DNA from: Phoronis australis
Taxonomy: Eukaryota > Phoronida > Phoronidae
NCBI GenBank assembly: GCA_002633005.1
Contig: NMRA01000140.1
Span: forward strand, 482,367-546,366
Length of the DNA: 64,000 bases
Direction: 5' to 3'
In this document: positions 40,555 through 53,823 of the stretch, in pieces
Numbering within the stretch: position 1 is the stretch's first letter
How the letters are laid out: each line of letters starts with the position of its first letter
Translations under genes and position numbers: made by a program
The notes under the pieces: generated by a model
The model's database searches: none
What the model was told of the DNA's origin: nothing
Seen by the model: the letters and a program-made list of their open reading frames with translations, nothing else

Positions 40555-43500
40555 ATGGCTGAGAAGAATACACCACCTGGAACTCCTGAGAAATCACCCA
40601 CTAACTCACCTAGATTTCCACCTGGTTTTATGGTAGCTGGTAGGTATTATTGAGCTTCATAACATAAGATCACAAATAGCAGACCTATTATAGGTTTCCA
40701 TTGTCTGTGGATTTATGTGAACACATATAATTTACTCAGCAGATCTCAGTTTGGAGACCTTGAGATTGTCAATGTGACCTCAGATTTTGTTTGGCGACCT
40801 GGTAAATCCTGGGTCTCCATGAAGTCGCTACTCCAAATCTAACCACACTCGCAAAATACTGTGTACATGAAATGAGCGAATAGAAGTCTTAATAGTTCAG
40901 TAAAAATCAGAAGTGCCCAATTGCGGTTGTCTGCCACATGTTGCGTCTGAGAAGGGGATAGTAGTCTCACCATAGAATATAGACAGCAGATTCGCAACTC
41001 TGACGTTTTCTTCCATTCTATCCTAGAGGTGGCGCCACTCTCCTAAGTTATCTGGTTAGTGTATTGTGATGGGCAAATTCTCGCGTCTATTTTACTGATG
41101 AAAACAAAATAATGATTTTGGCATTGAAACACAGTTCAAAATCTTAAACAGTAGAACTGTTTGTATCGCGAGTACTTTCAGCAATGCTACTACCACCCCG
41201 ACCACACAACAGCCGACCATGATTAGCAAACGACGTACTTGCTGGAAATAATACCAGATAATTTGGCCAGGTGTCGCTAGTGAATAATTACGTAGCATTG
41301 TGCGAAAGAGCACAGGTTTCGTCAATTGAAAGTATGCAGAGTTGGCGGTCCATGTACTATAGTCTTTGGTCTCACGCAAGATAATTGTTATATAGGTGTC
41401 TGCCCTGATGGAAATTTGCTGGATTGTCACTTCAGATATCTCGTTTCATTTTCGGCTCTTGCCATTGAAGTTTTCTACCTCAAAACTCGCTTGGCGACCT
41501 GGGAATTTTGCAAGTGTCTTGGTGGCAAATTAAAGTTAATTAATTGTCTGTGACTTTCTAAAACCACTTTGAGATGGTGACGTAGCAACATCATTTCTTA
41601 AGTCTTTAAGTCTGTTTACACCCTCCTTCGGCCTATTTAAATTGGCAGGATGTTTCACTCGGTCATTTCTACTTTTGGTGAAACATTTAAGGCTAAAGAT
41701 TCCTGATCATAATGCTGTAGACACTGATCAAAACATTGTGTCAATATAATTGGTACAGAAGTTGTTGTAAGTAGACCAAAAGGTTTTGGAAATCGGTAGT
41801 TTGTGGTTTGTGTTATTCAAATGCATGTTTTACTGTACATTGTATTGGAATAAGAAGTAATCACTTACCTAGAGACGATTCAATTAGATGCCTCTAGAGA
41901 ACAATGACCGACTTATTCTCCTGACTGTAGATAGTTACTAGTTCAATATGAGTTTTATCATTGGATATTTTGACATTGTAAATGAATTACTTATCAGGTG
42001 ATCGTTACTATACTGTACTTTAAATTTATGTAGAGTTTTTGATTGATTGCAAACCGTTTCCGATTCAAAGTTTGGTTCTGAATCAGTTTGAGTGCCGTTG
42101 TCTCTGAGTAGTGGCAAGGCAGACATTGGCTCATGAGAACTTTAATTTTTTTAGCAATAGTAACAGTGGAATCAGTTTTACTGTCGTGGAACCAATTTTG
42201 ATTCGATGGCTTTCTTTAGTAATAACTTCGGCAACTTGTTGCCCAATTGTTGCAACAATAGTTCTTTAAATTAAATGAGTGTTCAGTGTTTCTTCTCTTT
42301 AGCGTCTCCACCACGATTTGTCTCCTTCGATCAGTTGATGTCGTCAGCGGACGGAGTGACCAATATGACTCTAGCACATCAAATTGCTGTTGATGCTGAC
42401 TTCAAGTTGGAAAAAGTACAACCAGCTGAGTCGAGGTAATCATTGGACACTGCTGATATAATAGTGAAAGTCCCTTTTTTCGTTATATGTTAACTTTGTA
42501 TGTCTTTCAGTTTTACTATTTGTTTTTTAAATGACTTAGCTCTCTGTTTTAAATGCGTTTTATTGTAAATGTGCGTTAGTTGTTTACAGTTGCTTGTTAT
42601 AGATTTGATTATTTCACTTATTTTGTAATTTTTAGTAATTTATTTTATAATGTTGTTGTATTATTCATTTAATTTGCATTTGTTGTTGTATACATAACTC
42701 TATCACAGTTGTAATCTTACATTTCTCTTTGTGCTATCCAACGTTTATTCATTGAGGAGGACACCCAGACTTGTCTAAAAAAGTTATAAATAAATGAAGA
42801 CCTGCAAAGGCTCTACAGTTTACACAGCGTTTCTTGTTGCTGTCTGTAAAGTAAATAAAAATGCCAGCGCAAATGTCAGAAAGTAAAGTCTTTGCAGTAT
42901 AGAGAAGCAAGTTGGGGATGTGATGAGAAAAGCCTTCTGGGACAGTCTTCAGGAGAAGTTGAGTCAAGATCCACCAGATTACTCACACGCTCTTGTACTG
43001 TTGGAGGAAATCAAGGAGGTGTGTTTATAACTCGGCTTTTGAATTATACAAAATATGGATTAGTCCCGAGGGTGATATCGGGTTATAAGGACCAAGGGTG
43101 ATATCGGGTTATAAGGACCGAGGGTGATATTGGGTTATAAGGACCGAGGGCGAGCAATGTTGCCTGAGACCTTCGAAAGCAATATTCCACATCCAGGTCA
43201 ACGATATGTACCCACTGCTACTGTATTCTCCTGTTCTCTCAAGATTGTGTCATATAAACTATTTAGTATTATGGTACGGCAGATGTTATCGCACCGCGTT
43301 TTAGACAATCGGAGAACTGAAGCATCAATGGCTGTGTAAAAATATGCTATGTGGCATATACATTCAGCACCAGATGACCATTCTCATACTCCGTTGATAT
43401 TTATAAAGTGAACCCCTTTTATACAGTCTCTGTAAATATAAACTGGACCCTTTTATTCAGTTTAAAGCCTTATGGTCTGTAGTTATTCTCAATAGATGGC

Positions 43501-46500
43501 GATGCCACACAGTCTCTGCATCTTACACGTTGTACTCGTCCGTTTCTTAACATTTTTGTTCTTGAGTCATCTTCAGGGTAAAAAAGTATGAAAATGCAAC
43601 ACAGCATGTTATATATCATATAGAGTGTTTCTTTTGGGTTTTGAAGAGACCATCATGGCAACTTGCGTGCTTTATATTGAACTCACTTGGAAGCAAATAA
43701 GTTTGGCAACCCATGTTCAGAAGTTGATTTGAGAAATATGATTTAAACTCATGTGCACTTCAAAGCCATTTTCTACACACGAGCCGATATCATCAAGCAA
43801 ATGTCCTTGACCTTTTTAGAGAAGAATGAATATCATTTTGATGCAAGAACACAGTAATGTATTAGTCATAAATCATAATTTATAAACAATTTTGACAGTC
43901 AAAATTAGTGACTTTGAAGGATGCAGTTTCAACACACCTGATTATTATGTTTATTATGTTTATGAATAGTTCAGAAGACAGGCTCTCTATTGAACTTGCA
44001 TATTTTTATCTTCAGATTGTTTTGTCGATACTGTTGCCACAACATCAGCGGCTACGAGCTCAGATCCTTGAAGTATTTGACATGGATCTTATCCGTCAGA
44101 AAGTGGAAAACGATGCCTTCGACATCCAGTACTACGCAGGCTTTGTTATCTCAGTCATGGAGAGTCTGTGTGCTCCTGCGAGAGATGAACAAGTGGCCGA
44201 ACTGAAGACTGTTCATGACATTGTACCATTGTATCAGTAGGTTGAAGTTATTTCTAAGGCGTGTCTGGGGTGATGTAACCTTTTTGCTGATGCATAGTAT
44301 TTAACGCCACTCTTTCTCAAAACGTGATTTTGTGAGATCGTAGAACATGTGCACGTCATTTTAAAAATGTTGTGGAGCTAACCCTTCTGATTGGTTTGTG
44401 AGCTGAAAGTTGTCATCGGAAACCAATCAAGTATTGTGGATCGTTGACTCTACTGATCCGGCATACTCCTGCAGAGTGAATCGGATGCACCCGTCTATTT
44501 GATTCAGGATGGAGGTCATTTATGGCATTTTTAGTGTGTAACAAATAGGAGACGCGCGCACACACGCACAACCACCCACCCACCCACACACAAACACGTG
44601 GTCATCCGTGTCATGTAAAAAGTAATGCATGGTCTGGCACTCAACGTTAATTCGTGTTTTCAGGGCCATATTTGAAATGTTGGATGTTATGAAGATGGAC
44701 ATGGCCAACTTTACCATTCAACAAATACGGCCATATATTCAGCAGCAGTCGGTAGAGTATGAGAAAAAGAAATTTCAAGCCTTTCTAGAATCTCGGGAAT
44801 GTAAGTTGTGGCTTTTGTTAAAAGCTGAACCTTTCATTTCAGAAAATGTTTGCTATTCTTGCATGAGAAGATGCAATAATTCTCTACATGCAAAGTAACT
44901 ACTAGTAGCTACCAGCATTACCATTTTAGGCTTGGAGGGGATGCTTAGTCTGCATAGTGGCTTAGAATTTTTCGGTTGTAAATCATTTGTGTCGTTCACT
45001 CATAATAGGTCCTTTGAAATTGACATGCATTAGTGAAAGTAGTTCTTTGTGAAGCCTGATCTTAGTCATGCAACTCTCCAAGTTATAACTGATGACAACT
45101 TACCAAAAGGTTTATAGTCTTGGTTGAGAAAAATTTGCTTTATTACCCCCTTTGGATTTGATGTGAAGACCCGCGAAACTATATGTTTCAAAATCCTTGA
45201 TGAGAACAGAATCTTATTTGCTCAGAAATAGTATTACTAACCAGGTGTTTATACTCATTATCTCTTAATATAAACTATTTCACAGAGATTGTCGTATTTT
45301 CCTCAAACATGAATTTTTTCACATAAAACTTGCAAATTCTGCTTCAGTAGAAACCACAATCTTCAAAGGTATCAGTTTACTTGCTGCTTTCATTATTTTG
45401 GTAGCAACTTTCACTTTGACTGAACCTGTTCACATAATAGAAAAACTAATTTTGTGGAGCTGTAATTATCATCTCCCATTGGAATTTGTTCAAAGATTTT
45501 AGTCTAAGCTCAGTGAGTATTTTCAAACATTGCCATATGAAGTAATTGGTGTAATTTTCTTTTCTAGCCATGGGTGTTGATGGCCTAGAGTTTACCAAAG
45601 CCTGGTTGCTCCGATCAGTCGATAAAGCGAGGGAGAAAACTCCAATTACCATATTGAATGAAGCTTATCTGCAAGTTCTGGATTGGGATGAAAATAATGT
45701 GTTCCCTGAAGTGAGTTCCTCATCTTATTTGTGCTGTTGCTGTAAGATTATTTAGCAACTTTGCAAACTCAGCAAATTGCCAGCCCAACAATGCAGCAGG
45801 ACAATGCAGAGCCGTTACACAATATGAACCAGTATTTCCCAGATTGGCCTGCATGTATGTCAGGTGATGACAACCGTAAGCCACATTTACACGAGGGACA
45901 ACTGACATGGTGCAGTTAACAGAACACCTGATTGAGTATATGTTTGTGTGTAAACATGACTGACATGGAACATGTGACTGTGGCAGACAGTTTTTGACAC
46001 TGGTTTGAGAAGTAGAGTGAGTGGTACTCGATCAGTTGCTCCAGTTTCAACTACGCGTCTAAACACAACTGGGGCAGGGTGGAAAGGGATCATCTTTCAA
46101 TGCGCTTTAGCAATGGGGTAAATTGGGGTGATCAGCTGGCATTCCATGTTGTTTGGACATTCGCTATTGTTTATGCGAGCATGCGCAGACAGTTTTCGTT
46201 TAAATGTCTTGTGGTGATTCAATTTGCGATCTAATGTCGTGTAAATGCGACTAAACTGGAGCAAGTCGCGCTGTGACAACTGACACGGTGACAACTGTCT
46301 CTCATGTAAAAGTGACTATAGAAAAGCAGACGACAAAATAGTAATGGCAAAAAATCTGCACATATTTCTGCTACCTTGTTAAAATAATGTTATTTGGTGT
46401 ATCTCACAGAAGATGTTTTGTTTCTCTATAGTCTTCATGCTGAGTTATCGGCAATGAAAAATTGATTGATAGGAAAAATTTGTATTGACCCTGGTTATAA

Positions 46501-49500
46501 CATGTAATACCAAATACTGTTATGGACTTCTGCTGTGCATAGGAAGCATTAATTGTTTACTCAAGTTAAACGCAAAAATGTGTAACTTCACACCTGCATC
46601 CTCAGACTTTTGGAATGATGTGAAAAAAATATGTCCCTGTTTCAAGCAGAATTTCTTTAACTTCAGAGTAATTTCGAGTGATTGGATACACAAGTGAGTT
46701 TACTCCACACTTGATTATTTCAGACACTTCTTATGGACCAAGAGAGATTTTTCTTGTTGCAACTAAAGACGGAGTTAAATGTTCTCATCTCGTCAGCTTT
46801 ATTAATTATCTACAACATAGCAGGGCAGCCCATCAGCGGCATTGAAGGGTTCAAAGACAAATTGAAAACTGAACTAACTGCCATTCTGGAAGGGGTGAAG
46901 AAAAGGTAAAGTACACCTGTTGAGGTATTGAATTAAAATTACACTAATAGTTGTCGTAATAACTACACTGTCTTGTTTTTAAGAGCTCTAATTTTTGTTT
47001 TTTGTCTTTAGCTTCAACTAAGATTCAGTCTTGGGTTAAGTACTCTTCAAGAGTATTGATGTTCAATGGATATTAGTTTTCAACTAGATGAAGGACTCGA
47101 TGTTTTAATTATGAATGCAGAAACTTCGAAACAAGCCAGCTAACATTCTTGGGAGTAGTTTAGATCATGCCAAGAACAAACCTGAGCACGTTGATGTCAA
47201 TAGAGTGATAAAAAACAGACATTCGCCGCACAAATGAAAAAGTTCATATTGATTCAACAATTCGTCTATTCATTAGACATCTTCAGGATACAAGCAATCA
47301 GACATCATGTGTTGACATCCGAGTCCGGTTACATCCATGAAGTGATTCAGAAATGAGTGCAACAACGACAGGAAGTAATGAAAAGACAAAACAGCAAATT
47401 AATATAAGCTTTTTCATTTCTTGCGGCGATTGTCCGTTTTTTTGATTCTATTATGGCCAAAAATTGATAATAATAACAGTGGATTGATGTTTGTGCCATG
47501 GCGACATGCTTTTGAGGCAGTGGATGTGAACACTCTGGGCAGAGATAGTTCTTGGGTTGAGCAGGGTGTCGTAGAAGTTGTGTGGGTGAAAGCCAAGAAT
47601 CCCTAACTGATTGGGCATACTAATGTGTCAGATTTAAGTTGTCAGGCACACGGTCCAGTTGTTTAGGAACACCAGTAGAGGGCGATGCATGCAGTTTTCA
47701 GCAGGAGCCAGGCGGAAGAAGTATTACAGTGTTTTTCCAGAAGTGTTTTAATTGATTGATAAGTTACACATCAGAGCACTGATATGTAGTCTTTTCCAAA
47801 GTTGGCTACAAATTTTTGTTTTTAAACAGTTTGTTGATCACTTTTCGGTGTGTAGAATTTAATCCCAGACTTGAAACAGTTTTGGCTTGGTCTTCAACTT
47901 GTTGCTTTCATATTGTCCATTGATGTATTGGTCAACAGTTGTCCAACTTCATGTGTGCACAATTGTAGCACACAATTCAAATGTCACTCATAAACGGGGT
48001 TTGAAAAACAAAAAAATGCTTGTTGATTTGTCATTTTTTGCAAAACTGAGAATAAAACGAATTTCTGAAACTGGCTTGTGATCCTGGATTTCTCAACCTC
48101 TTGTTCTTAAAGTGGGCTGTTCCTATGACATTAAAAACATTGGAAGACCTCAATGGTCATGTGTATGAAAATCTTAACGTACATGAGAGCTTGCCTGGGG
48201 AAGTGACTGCTATCAAAGTACACAGACATCCCTCAAGTGCTGTCTTGTGTTTATAGTGAACTGGAAACTGCCATGCAGGGCGTCCATGAACGTGTGAAGA
48301 AGACGTTGAACGAATGTCTTCAGCAACATGGCTTCCCTGTGTTATCTGACCACCAGGTGGAGTCACTAGGCATACAGCTGACTGAGGTGGTCAACAGGGG
48401 GCACCCTGTCCACCAGATTATCAGTAAGTTTCCACCTAATAATAAGTTTGTAATATTGAACTCACAGCTGCTATCTACAGCATATGAAAAATATGATATC
48501 ACTAATTCTTATAGTCTATTTTATACACAAACTTTGGGTTAATATTGTCACTAAATGATTTGATTATTGCACTACTTCATAACCCCATGGTTCAGCCTCG
48601 TTTTGTATAACTTGAGCACTAATTAGGTCAAGCTGAAATTATAAACTAAAAACTGGAATAACTCAAGTTAGGGAGGGTGTTAGCTCTAGGCTTGGGTTTT
48701 TGTTGACAAAATTGCTATTTCTTCACTAATTTTGAGAATTCAGAAATGCACAGTTTAACTTTTAATTGAAACCTTATCTCATTAAAAAGGGTGTAAGCGC
48801 AGGGGCAGATTTTATGCTATAAACGTGGATTTTTCTTGGGCTTTTGACAGCATTTCACATCAATTTTTTTGGAATAGGCTACAAAAAATAGGAATTCATG
48901 GTAGTGTTTTAAAATTGATGAAAAGTATGTATTCAATGCTCAGAGCGTGGCTTAACTGACTTTTTCAGTAATAATATTGGTATTTGAACGAGTTTGTTGA
49001 TTACTCAAAAGAATCTTTAAATAACGGAATTTACGTAAAATGGGATTGTGCCTCAATTTTGTATGTTGCTATATGCTGATGATATGGTTGGTTGTGCATA
49101 GACAGCATTTCAACTACAGCAACTAATGAACATCTGCACGAATACTGTCAGGATTGGGGTATGAAAGTCAACCTTACAAAATTAAAATTATAATGGTATT
49201 TAGAAAAGGTGAACTATTGAGAAAATACGAAAAATGGCATTTTAGAAATGACAAAGTTGATGTCGTCTCATCATATAAGTACCTAGGTATTTGCCTTACA
49301 CCTAAGTTAGTTTGGACGCAAGCTACGGAAACTTTGTCTCACTATGCACAGAAAGCAATTTTTTCAATTAAACGCTTTCAGTCAAAATGTGGACAGCTTT
49401 CACCGAAAATTGCACTTGAGATTTTTGATAAAATGGTATACCCAATCATTAGCTATGATAGTGAGACTTGAGGCTTTAAAGAGTATTCTAGTATCAAGTG

Positions 49501-51067
49501 CGTCCAATTGAAATTCTGTAAGCAACTTCTGGGTGTTGGAAGTAACTGTCCAAATCATGCCGTCCTAGGAGAACTGGGAAGGTGTCCAGTTTATGTAAAG
49601 CTGTTTGTTAAATTGATCAAGTGTTGGTTTAAATTGTTAAAAATGCTAGCATATCGAAATCCAAAATCGGTCTATGACAAGCTTGTCACATTGGATGAGG
49701 CTGGTAGGAAAAATTGGGCTTCATCTGTTAGGAATTTGCTGCTAGGATATGGTTTTGGATTGGTATGGTACAATCAGGGAGTTGGCTGCGAAGCATCTTT
49801 TCTTGTCAATTTTGAGAAACGAATTAAAGATTGTTTTACAAGACTGAAGCTTTGCTGTGGAGAATAGCTCAAAACTTAAATACGTCATATTCCTCATTTA
49901 AAATTGAATTTGAAATGGAATCCTATCTGTTGCACGATATTCCATATATCTTTTTAGCAGCTATGTCTAAATTACGTTGCTCCAACCATAACTTGATGAT
50001 TGAGAAAGGTAGACATGCTCTTATGGACCAAAAATACCGTGTGTGTTGTTTCTGTGTGTGTCCCTTATTGAAGATGAATACCATTTCATATGTGTTTGTA
50101 AGAAGTACTGTTCTCTGAGAATTGCATTTATACCCGAGTGGTGCTGGCGTGAACCAAATAAACATAAATTTGTAAAGCTAATGAAAATGTCGGAGCCTAT
50201 TGCTCAGAACAATTTAATGAAATTTGTATTTCACGCCACTGCTCTCAGGGAAAAGCTGCTCAGCATTATCCTGTAAATTTTATGTAACATGTGGACCAAG
50301 ACCTTAAATGTTGAGAAATGATATGATATATGTTAAAAGGGATGTTTACAGCACGGGGATTGACTTTTTCTTTTGAGTAATTACTATACTGTAATCCACC
50401 ATGAACAACATCCCTCAAGGCCAGGCATTTTAGGACTTGTGGTTTCAGTGCTGAGAGAACTGCTACAGAAAAGATTGACCTGCTTGAATGATTAGGTCAC
50501 ACAGAACTTATCACATAAATGTCAGAAAATTACGAATTTTGGATGGATTTTTTGTTGAAAGACCCTTAATACTGATTTTTTGTGCTATCAGGCAATGTTT
50601 TTCAATTTTTCTGAGTTTTTGTGTTGTTTCTGGTATCGTTCTCAGACAGGCTTGATCTTATCAGTGGTTGCAATTTGCAAGGTCATCTTGTGTTCAGCCG
50701 AATCGTTTACTGAGCCACACCATAGGTCAACCCCACTCCACCCCAGTAACAATGATGCAAGTGAGGTTGCTTGTTCGTGGAACTTCGATGGCAGTGATGC
50801 CCTTTCTCCCCTTCAAGGAATATGTGTTCTGTTTCAGGGCGCCGCGTATATGGTTTTCTCAGGGATATGATGAGTTGGCGACCCAACACGCCTCAGTTAC
50901 AGATACCTCCTGGACTTGGAGCCAGCTCTGGTGAACTCTCTGCTATTAGCGGACAGTTTTTACGTCTTGTCTCTCACAATCGCGCAGTATTTGGTACTTA
51001 CTATGCGTCCATTATTAGTAATTTGATATCTGTGCCAAAGCCCAGTGAGGCTAGTGCAATGCAGTAA
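40555..51067 (+). CDS. TCP11L1: T-complex protein 11-like 1, complete, nine coding exons
   Basis: Exons 40555-40639, 42303-42435, 42898-43018, 44016-44236, 44664-44800, 45568-45710, 46724-46905, 48257-48423 and 50838-51067 join in phase to 472 residues; human is about 509. A Pro/Ser/Thr-rich N-terminus is followed by SPPRFVSFDQLM and GVTNMTLAHQIAVDADF. Then come VMRKAFWDSLQEKLSQDPPDY, the hallmark VISVMESLCAPARDEQV, MANFTIQQIRPYIQQQSVEYE, LMDQERFFLLQ and the C-terminal FLRLVSHNRAVFGTYYASI. These match the Tcp11 domain of TCP11L1 throughout. The family is helical and cytosolic, linked to microtubule and cAMP-related functions, but its biochemistry is poorly known. The loop after exon 5 is shorter than in vertebrates. 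The stop TAA (51065-51067) overlaps a good donor (CAGTAAGT), so a further 3' exon cannot be excluded. Confidence 0.93.
43064..43150 (+). repeat. 26 bp tandem repeat, about three units, in TCP11L1 intron 3
   Basis: GAGGGTGATATCGGGTTATAAG recurs at 26 bp steps (GGGTG at 43070, 43096, 43122; GGGCG at 43148). It starts within 50 bp of the exon 3 donor and leads into GAGCAATGTTGCC, probably a larger dispersed repeat. Confidence 0.88.
47672..47687 (+). promoter_or_regulatory. CTCF-like motif
   Basis: CCAGTAGAGGGCGATG fits the CTCF core; located in TCP11L1 intron 7. Another, CCAGTAGAGGGCA, is at 63669-63681. Motif evidence only. Confidence 0.3.
48790..50276 (+). pseudogene. LINE reverse transcriptase 3' end in TCP11L1 intron 8
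   Basis: Reads VDFSWAFDSISHQFFWNRLQ, then after stops LLYADDM (YADD core) near 49075. Next come SYKYLGICLTPKLVWTQATETL, IFDKMVYPIISYDSE, QLKFCKQLLGVGSNCPNHAVLGELGR and a terminal EDEYHFICVC...NNLMKFVFHA segment ending at TAA about 50276. This is the C-terminal two-thirds of a non-LTR retroelement ORF2 in the same sense as the host gene, with several frameshifts and stops. Confidence 0.8.
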
Positions 51068-52620
51068 GTTACCTTGTGTCTTCCAGAATTGTCTATTTTC
51101 AGTCTGTGTTATTTATTGATGATTACATTCATTTGATTCAGTCTACTGTTTTGATTTCTTAGAATTAATTCTGTTTGCGTAGAATTTTTAATTACAGGAC
51201 TTGTTTTTAAGATGTTTTATTGAAGACCAAATTTAGATGGAATAAAATTTAATTCCATTATTATGTTACATGCTAATTGCCTAGTCCTTGTTAGGGTCTG
51301 TCTGTTCTCAGTCTGGAGTGAACCCCAACCAGTGACATTTTGAACATTTCAAGCCAGAGCTAAACAACCTTGAATTGACAATGACAAGGTTTTGATGCTT
51401 GCTGAGAGCATTATTTAAAGTTTTTGGTAAAGTGTGTGCTGTTTTTTTTAAGTAAAATAACTGAAAACTGAATCCAGTGGCTTTCAACGCACACAGCATA
51501 CTATAAGGAAGCGCCATTCTGTGGAAGGTGGTTGCACGTCAACTGTTTATAGCACTCTCTACTCCCGGTGCATGTGAGCAGTGTTCTATTAGTTTACAAC
51601 TTGTAGATAATCTGTTGTTTTAGAACTTGCATTGGTTGAATCTACAAGAAGGCTGTTATCAGTGACTCGTGGAAATTTATTGGACCCCCGAATATCATGT
51701 CATCTTGCAAAGGAAATGTGGTCATATCTTCTTGTTTCTGATCAGTCGGATTTGTCATAATCAGTGCTCAAGTTATTCAGGACCAAGGTTCTGTTTCATG
51801 AAGTTTCTTTATGGATTGCAACATAACTGTTTCCAAAAATAACTCTTACTCACTTCAGCAAAGTGGAATCACTTAAAATTACTCATAATTGCAGATTACT
51901 TGGACAATGTGTATCGATTATTCCTAACCTGTGATGCGCTAATTCTTAATGGCAAAACTAGGTTGTAATCCTTCAACCCAAGACACTCGCAAGTCTAGCC
52001 AGACAACATGTGATCTCGTGCATGGCAATATCTTGCAGACTCGCGTTTTCGTGAGATTCTTGCAACCGTGCAGTAAGCAATAAAGAGGAGACAGCTTCAT
52101 ACAGAAATTGAAACTCCAGTCTTAAGTTGCTGTTTGTGAAACAGTTCCCACACTATACGTTAAACTTACCCTGGTGGACTCAGTGCATTGGGAATGAAGT
52201 GTGTGCATGGTTCAACTCTTTAATGAAGACTATGCTGTGATATGATTAATTTTAGTTTATATATTTTACCAACGATTAAACATGTTAATCAGTTCAATGT
52301 TTTTGTTCCAAGACAACGGAAGTAAAAATTTCCATCTGCAAACAATCGCAAAGAATTTAACCGCAAATGAGAGTTCAGTCACATACTCACTACACCAAAC
52401 ACGCAGGAAATTTGAAACTTCAACCTTGATTTTTATAAACAGAGACCAATAACCACAGGTGTAATTCATGATTTGCAACAAAGAGAATGACTACAATATC
52501 AATGACTAGAAATAATGTAAAATATAAATAAGATTTGTATACTGTATTCTATCCTCAAGTTGACCGACATGATAAATTCACACAGAAACCCCAATAGTGA
52601 AACTAACAAAGTAATCATCC
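51068..52620. other. TCP11L1 downstream region, no gene seen
   Basis: Probably 3' UTR and intergenic sequence. AATAAA-like words occur (for example near 51240). No supported coding or RNA gene. Confidence 0.5.
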
Positions 52621-52623
52621 TAA

Positions 52624-53190
52624 GGGCTGTTCCAGCAAAATCTGTGTGGGAGGGGGGGGAAGGCAACTGAAATAAAAAATTATGGGTGGTTGCGTTTGAT
52701 TTAAATTCAAAATGGCTGGTGGTCGTACTTCAAAAAAAAATAAAAATTTACAGGTCGTTGTTTCATTGGGTCATAAATGTTTGATGGTGGGTAATTTTAG
52801 TAAATTTTGTAAACAATCCGCACAGAATCAAAAACTGAAACAAAAATGCAACTTGCAAAAAGCTCCGACTTTTTCACTCCCTCCGATCTCATCGGCATGC
52901 CCATAACACCATTTAACCAGAGGTGCTCGAATTTCTTGCTGGCTAATAACCATATATAAGAAACATGTTTTCTTAGTAATGAATGACGTTAGTGGTGATG
53001 GAGGAACAGATAAACTCAAGCGCCTGTGCAGTCAACCACAAGAACAAAAAAAAAATTACGGGTGGTTGCATTTCAAACTCATAAAAAATTACTGGTGGTA
53101 GGCTGAAGATCAAATAAATGAAAAATATGGGTGGTGTGTGCAAAAAAAGGTGCCTTCCCCCCTCCCATACAGATTTTACTGGAACAGCCC
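52624..53190. mobile_element. Harbinger-like MITE with ~40 bp TIRs
   Basis: GGGCTGTTCCAGCAAAATCT at 52624 pairs with AGATTTTACTGGAACAGCCC ending at 53190. Pairing continues through TGTGTGGGAGGGGGGGAAGGCA. TAA flanks both ends (52621-52623 and 53191-53193), the 3 bp duplication usual for PIF/Harbinger. The interior has repeated ATTA.GGGTGGTTGC words and no transposase. Confidence 0.72.
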
Positions 53191-53647
53191 TAAACTAGTG
53201 GGAATGCAAAAATATGACAAAATAAATTCTCTTGGTATTAAATGATTTCATAAATCTACCGTCACCAAAGTGATTTTTGACATCACCTATTACCAACATA
53301 TCAAACCAAGATTCTTCACAAACAGTAAATTAATCATAAATTGCTTGAAATCTTGTAGGATACTAACAACTTTGAACTTGACTAAATTTTACAAACTTGT
53401 GATAGGTGTTACTTCCCCTCTGGTCCTAGTTTTGCGAAACGAGCTATAAGATATCTCAACTTATGCATGTGGCAACTTATGTGTAAATTGTAGTTTTGAC
53501 CAGTTAAATGACTTGTCAAATTTTAATGGAAAACTAGCAACTTTTCTTCAGTTGCCTTTACATGCATGCCCATTTGCAAGTTGTTTTTTCACATTAACTT
53601 GTAGCTCAATGGTATTTGCATTTGAATAGAACGTCCACAAATCTTTG
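53191..53647. other. Intergenic, nothing recognised
   Basis: AT-rich sequence between the Harbinger-like MITE and the long hairpin. Confidence 0.5.
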
Positions 53648-53823
53648 CATAGTATAAGCATCAATAAATCTATTACTGGACTTACAGTATGTAGAGATGG
53701 CTACGTTGCGACCTCCTCTCGAGGACATCATGTGGCCTGATGAAGTCCTCGAGAGGAGGACGCAACGTAGCCATCTCTACATACCGTAAGTCCAGTAATA
53801 GATTTATTGTTTCTTATACTATG
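53648..53823. repeat. 176 bp near-perfect hairpin (79 bp arms, 18 bp loop)
   Basis: CATAGTATAAG at 53648 pairs with CTTATACTATG ending 53823. Arms 53648-53726 and 53745-53823 differ at four positions by eye. The stem includes CTACGTTGCG and CCTCTCGAGGAC; the loop is ATCATGTGGCCTGATGAA. No target duplication seen. It could be a MITE or a source of long hairpin RNA. Confidence 0.88.

Noticed and set aside
43908-44015. Upstream part of the open frame containing TCP11L1 exon 4
   Set aside because: Intron sequence; the acceptor TTCAG at 44011-44015 and family alignment set the exon start at 44016.
50580-50837. Open frame upstream of TCP11L1 exon 9
   Set aside because: Precedes the acceptor at 50836-50837 and lacks similarity; intronic.
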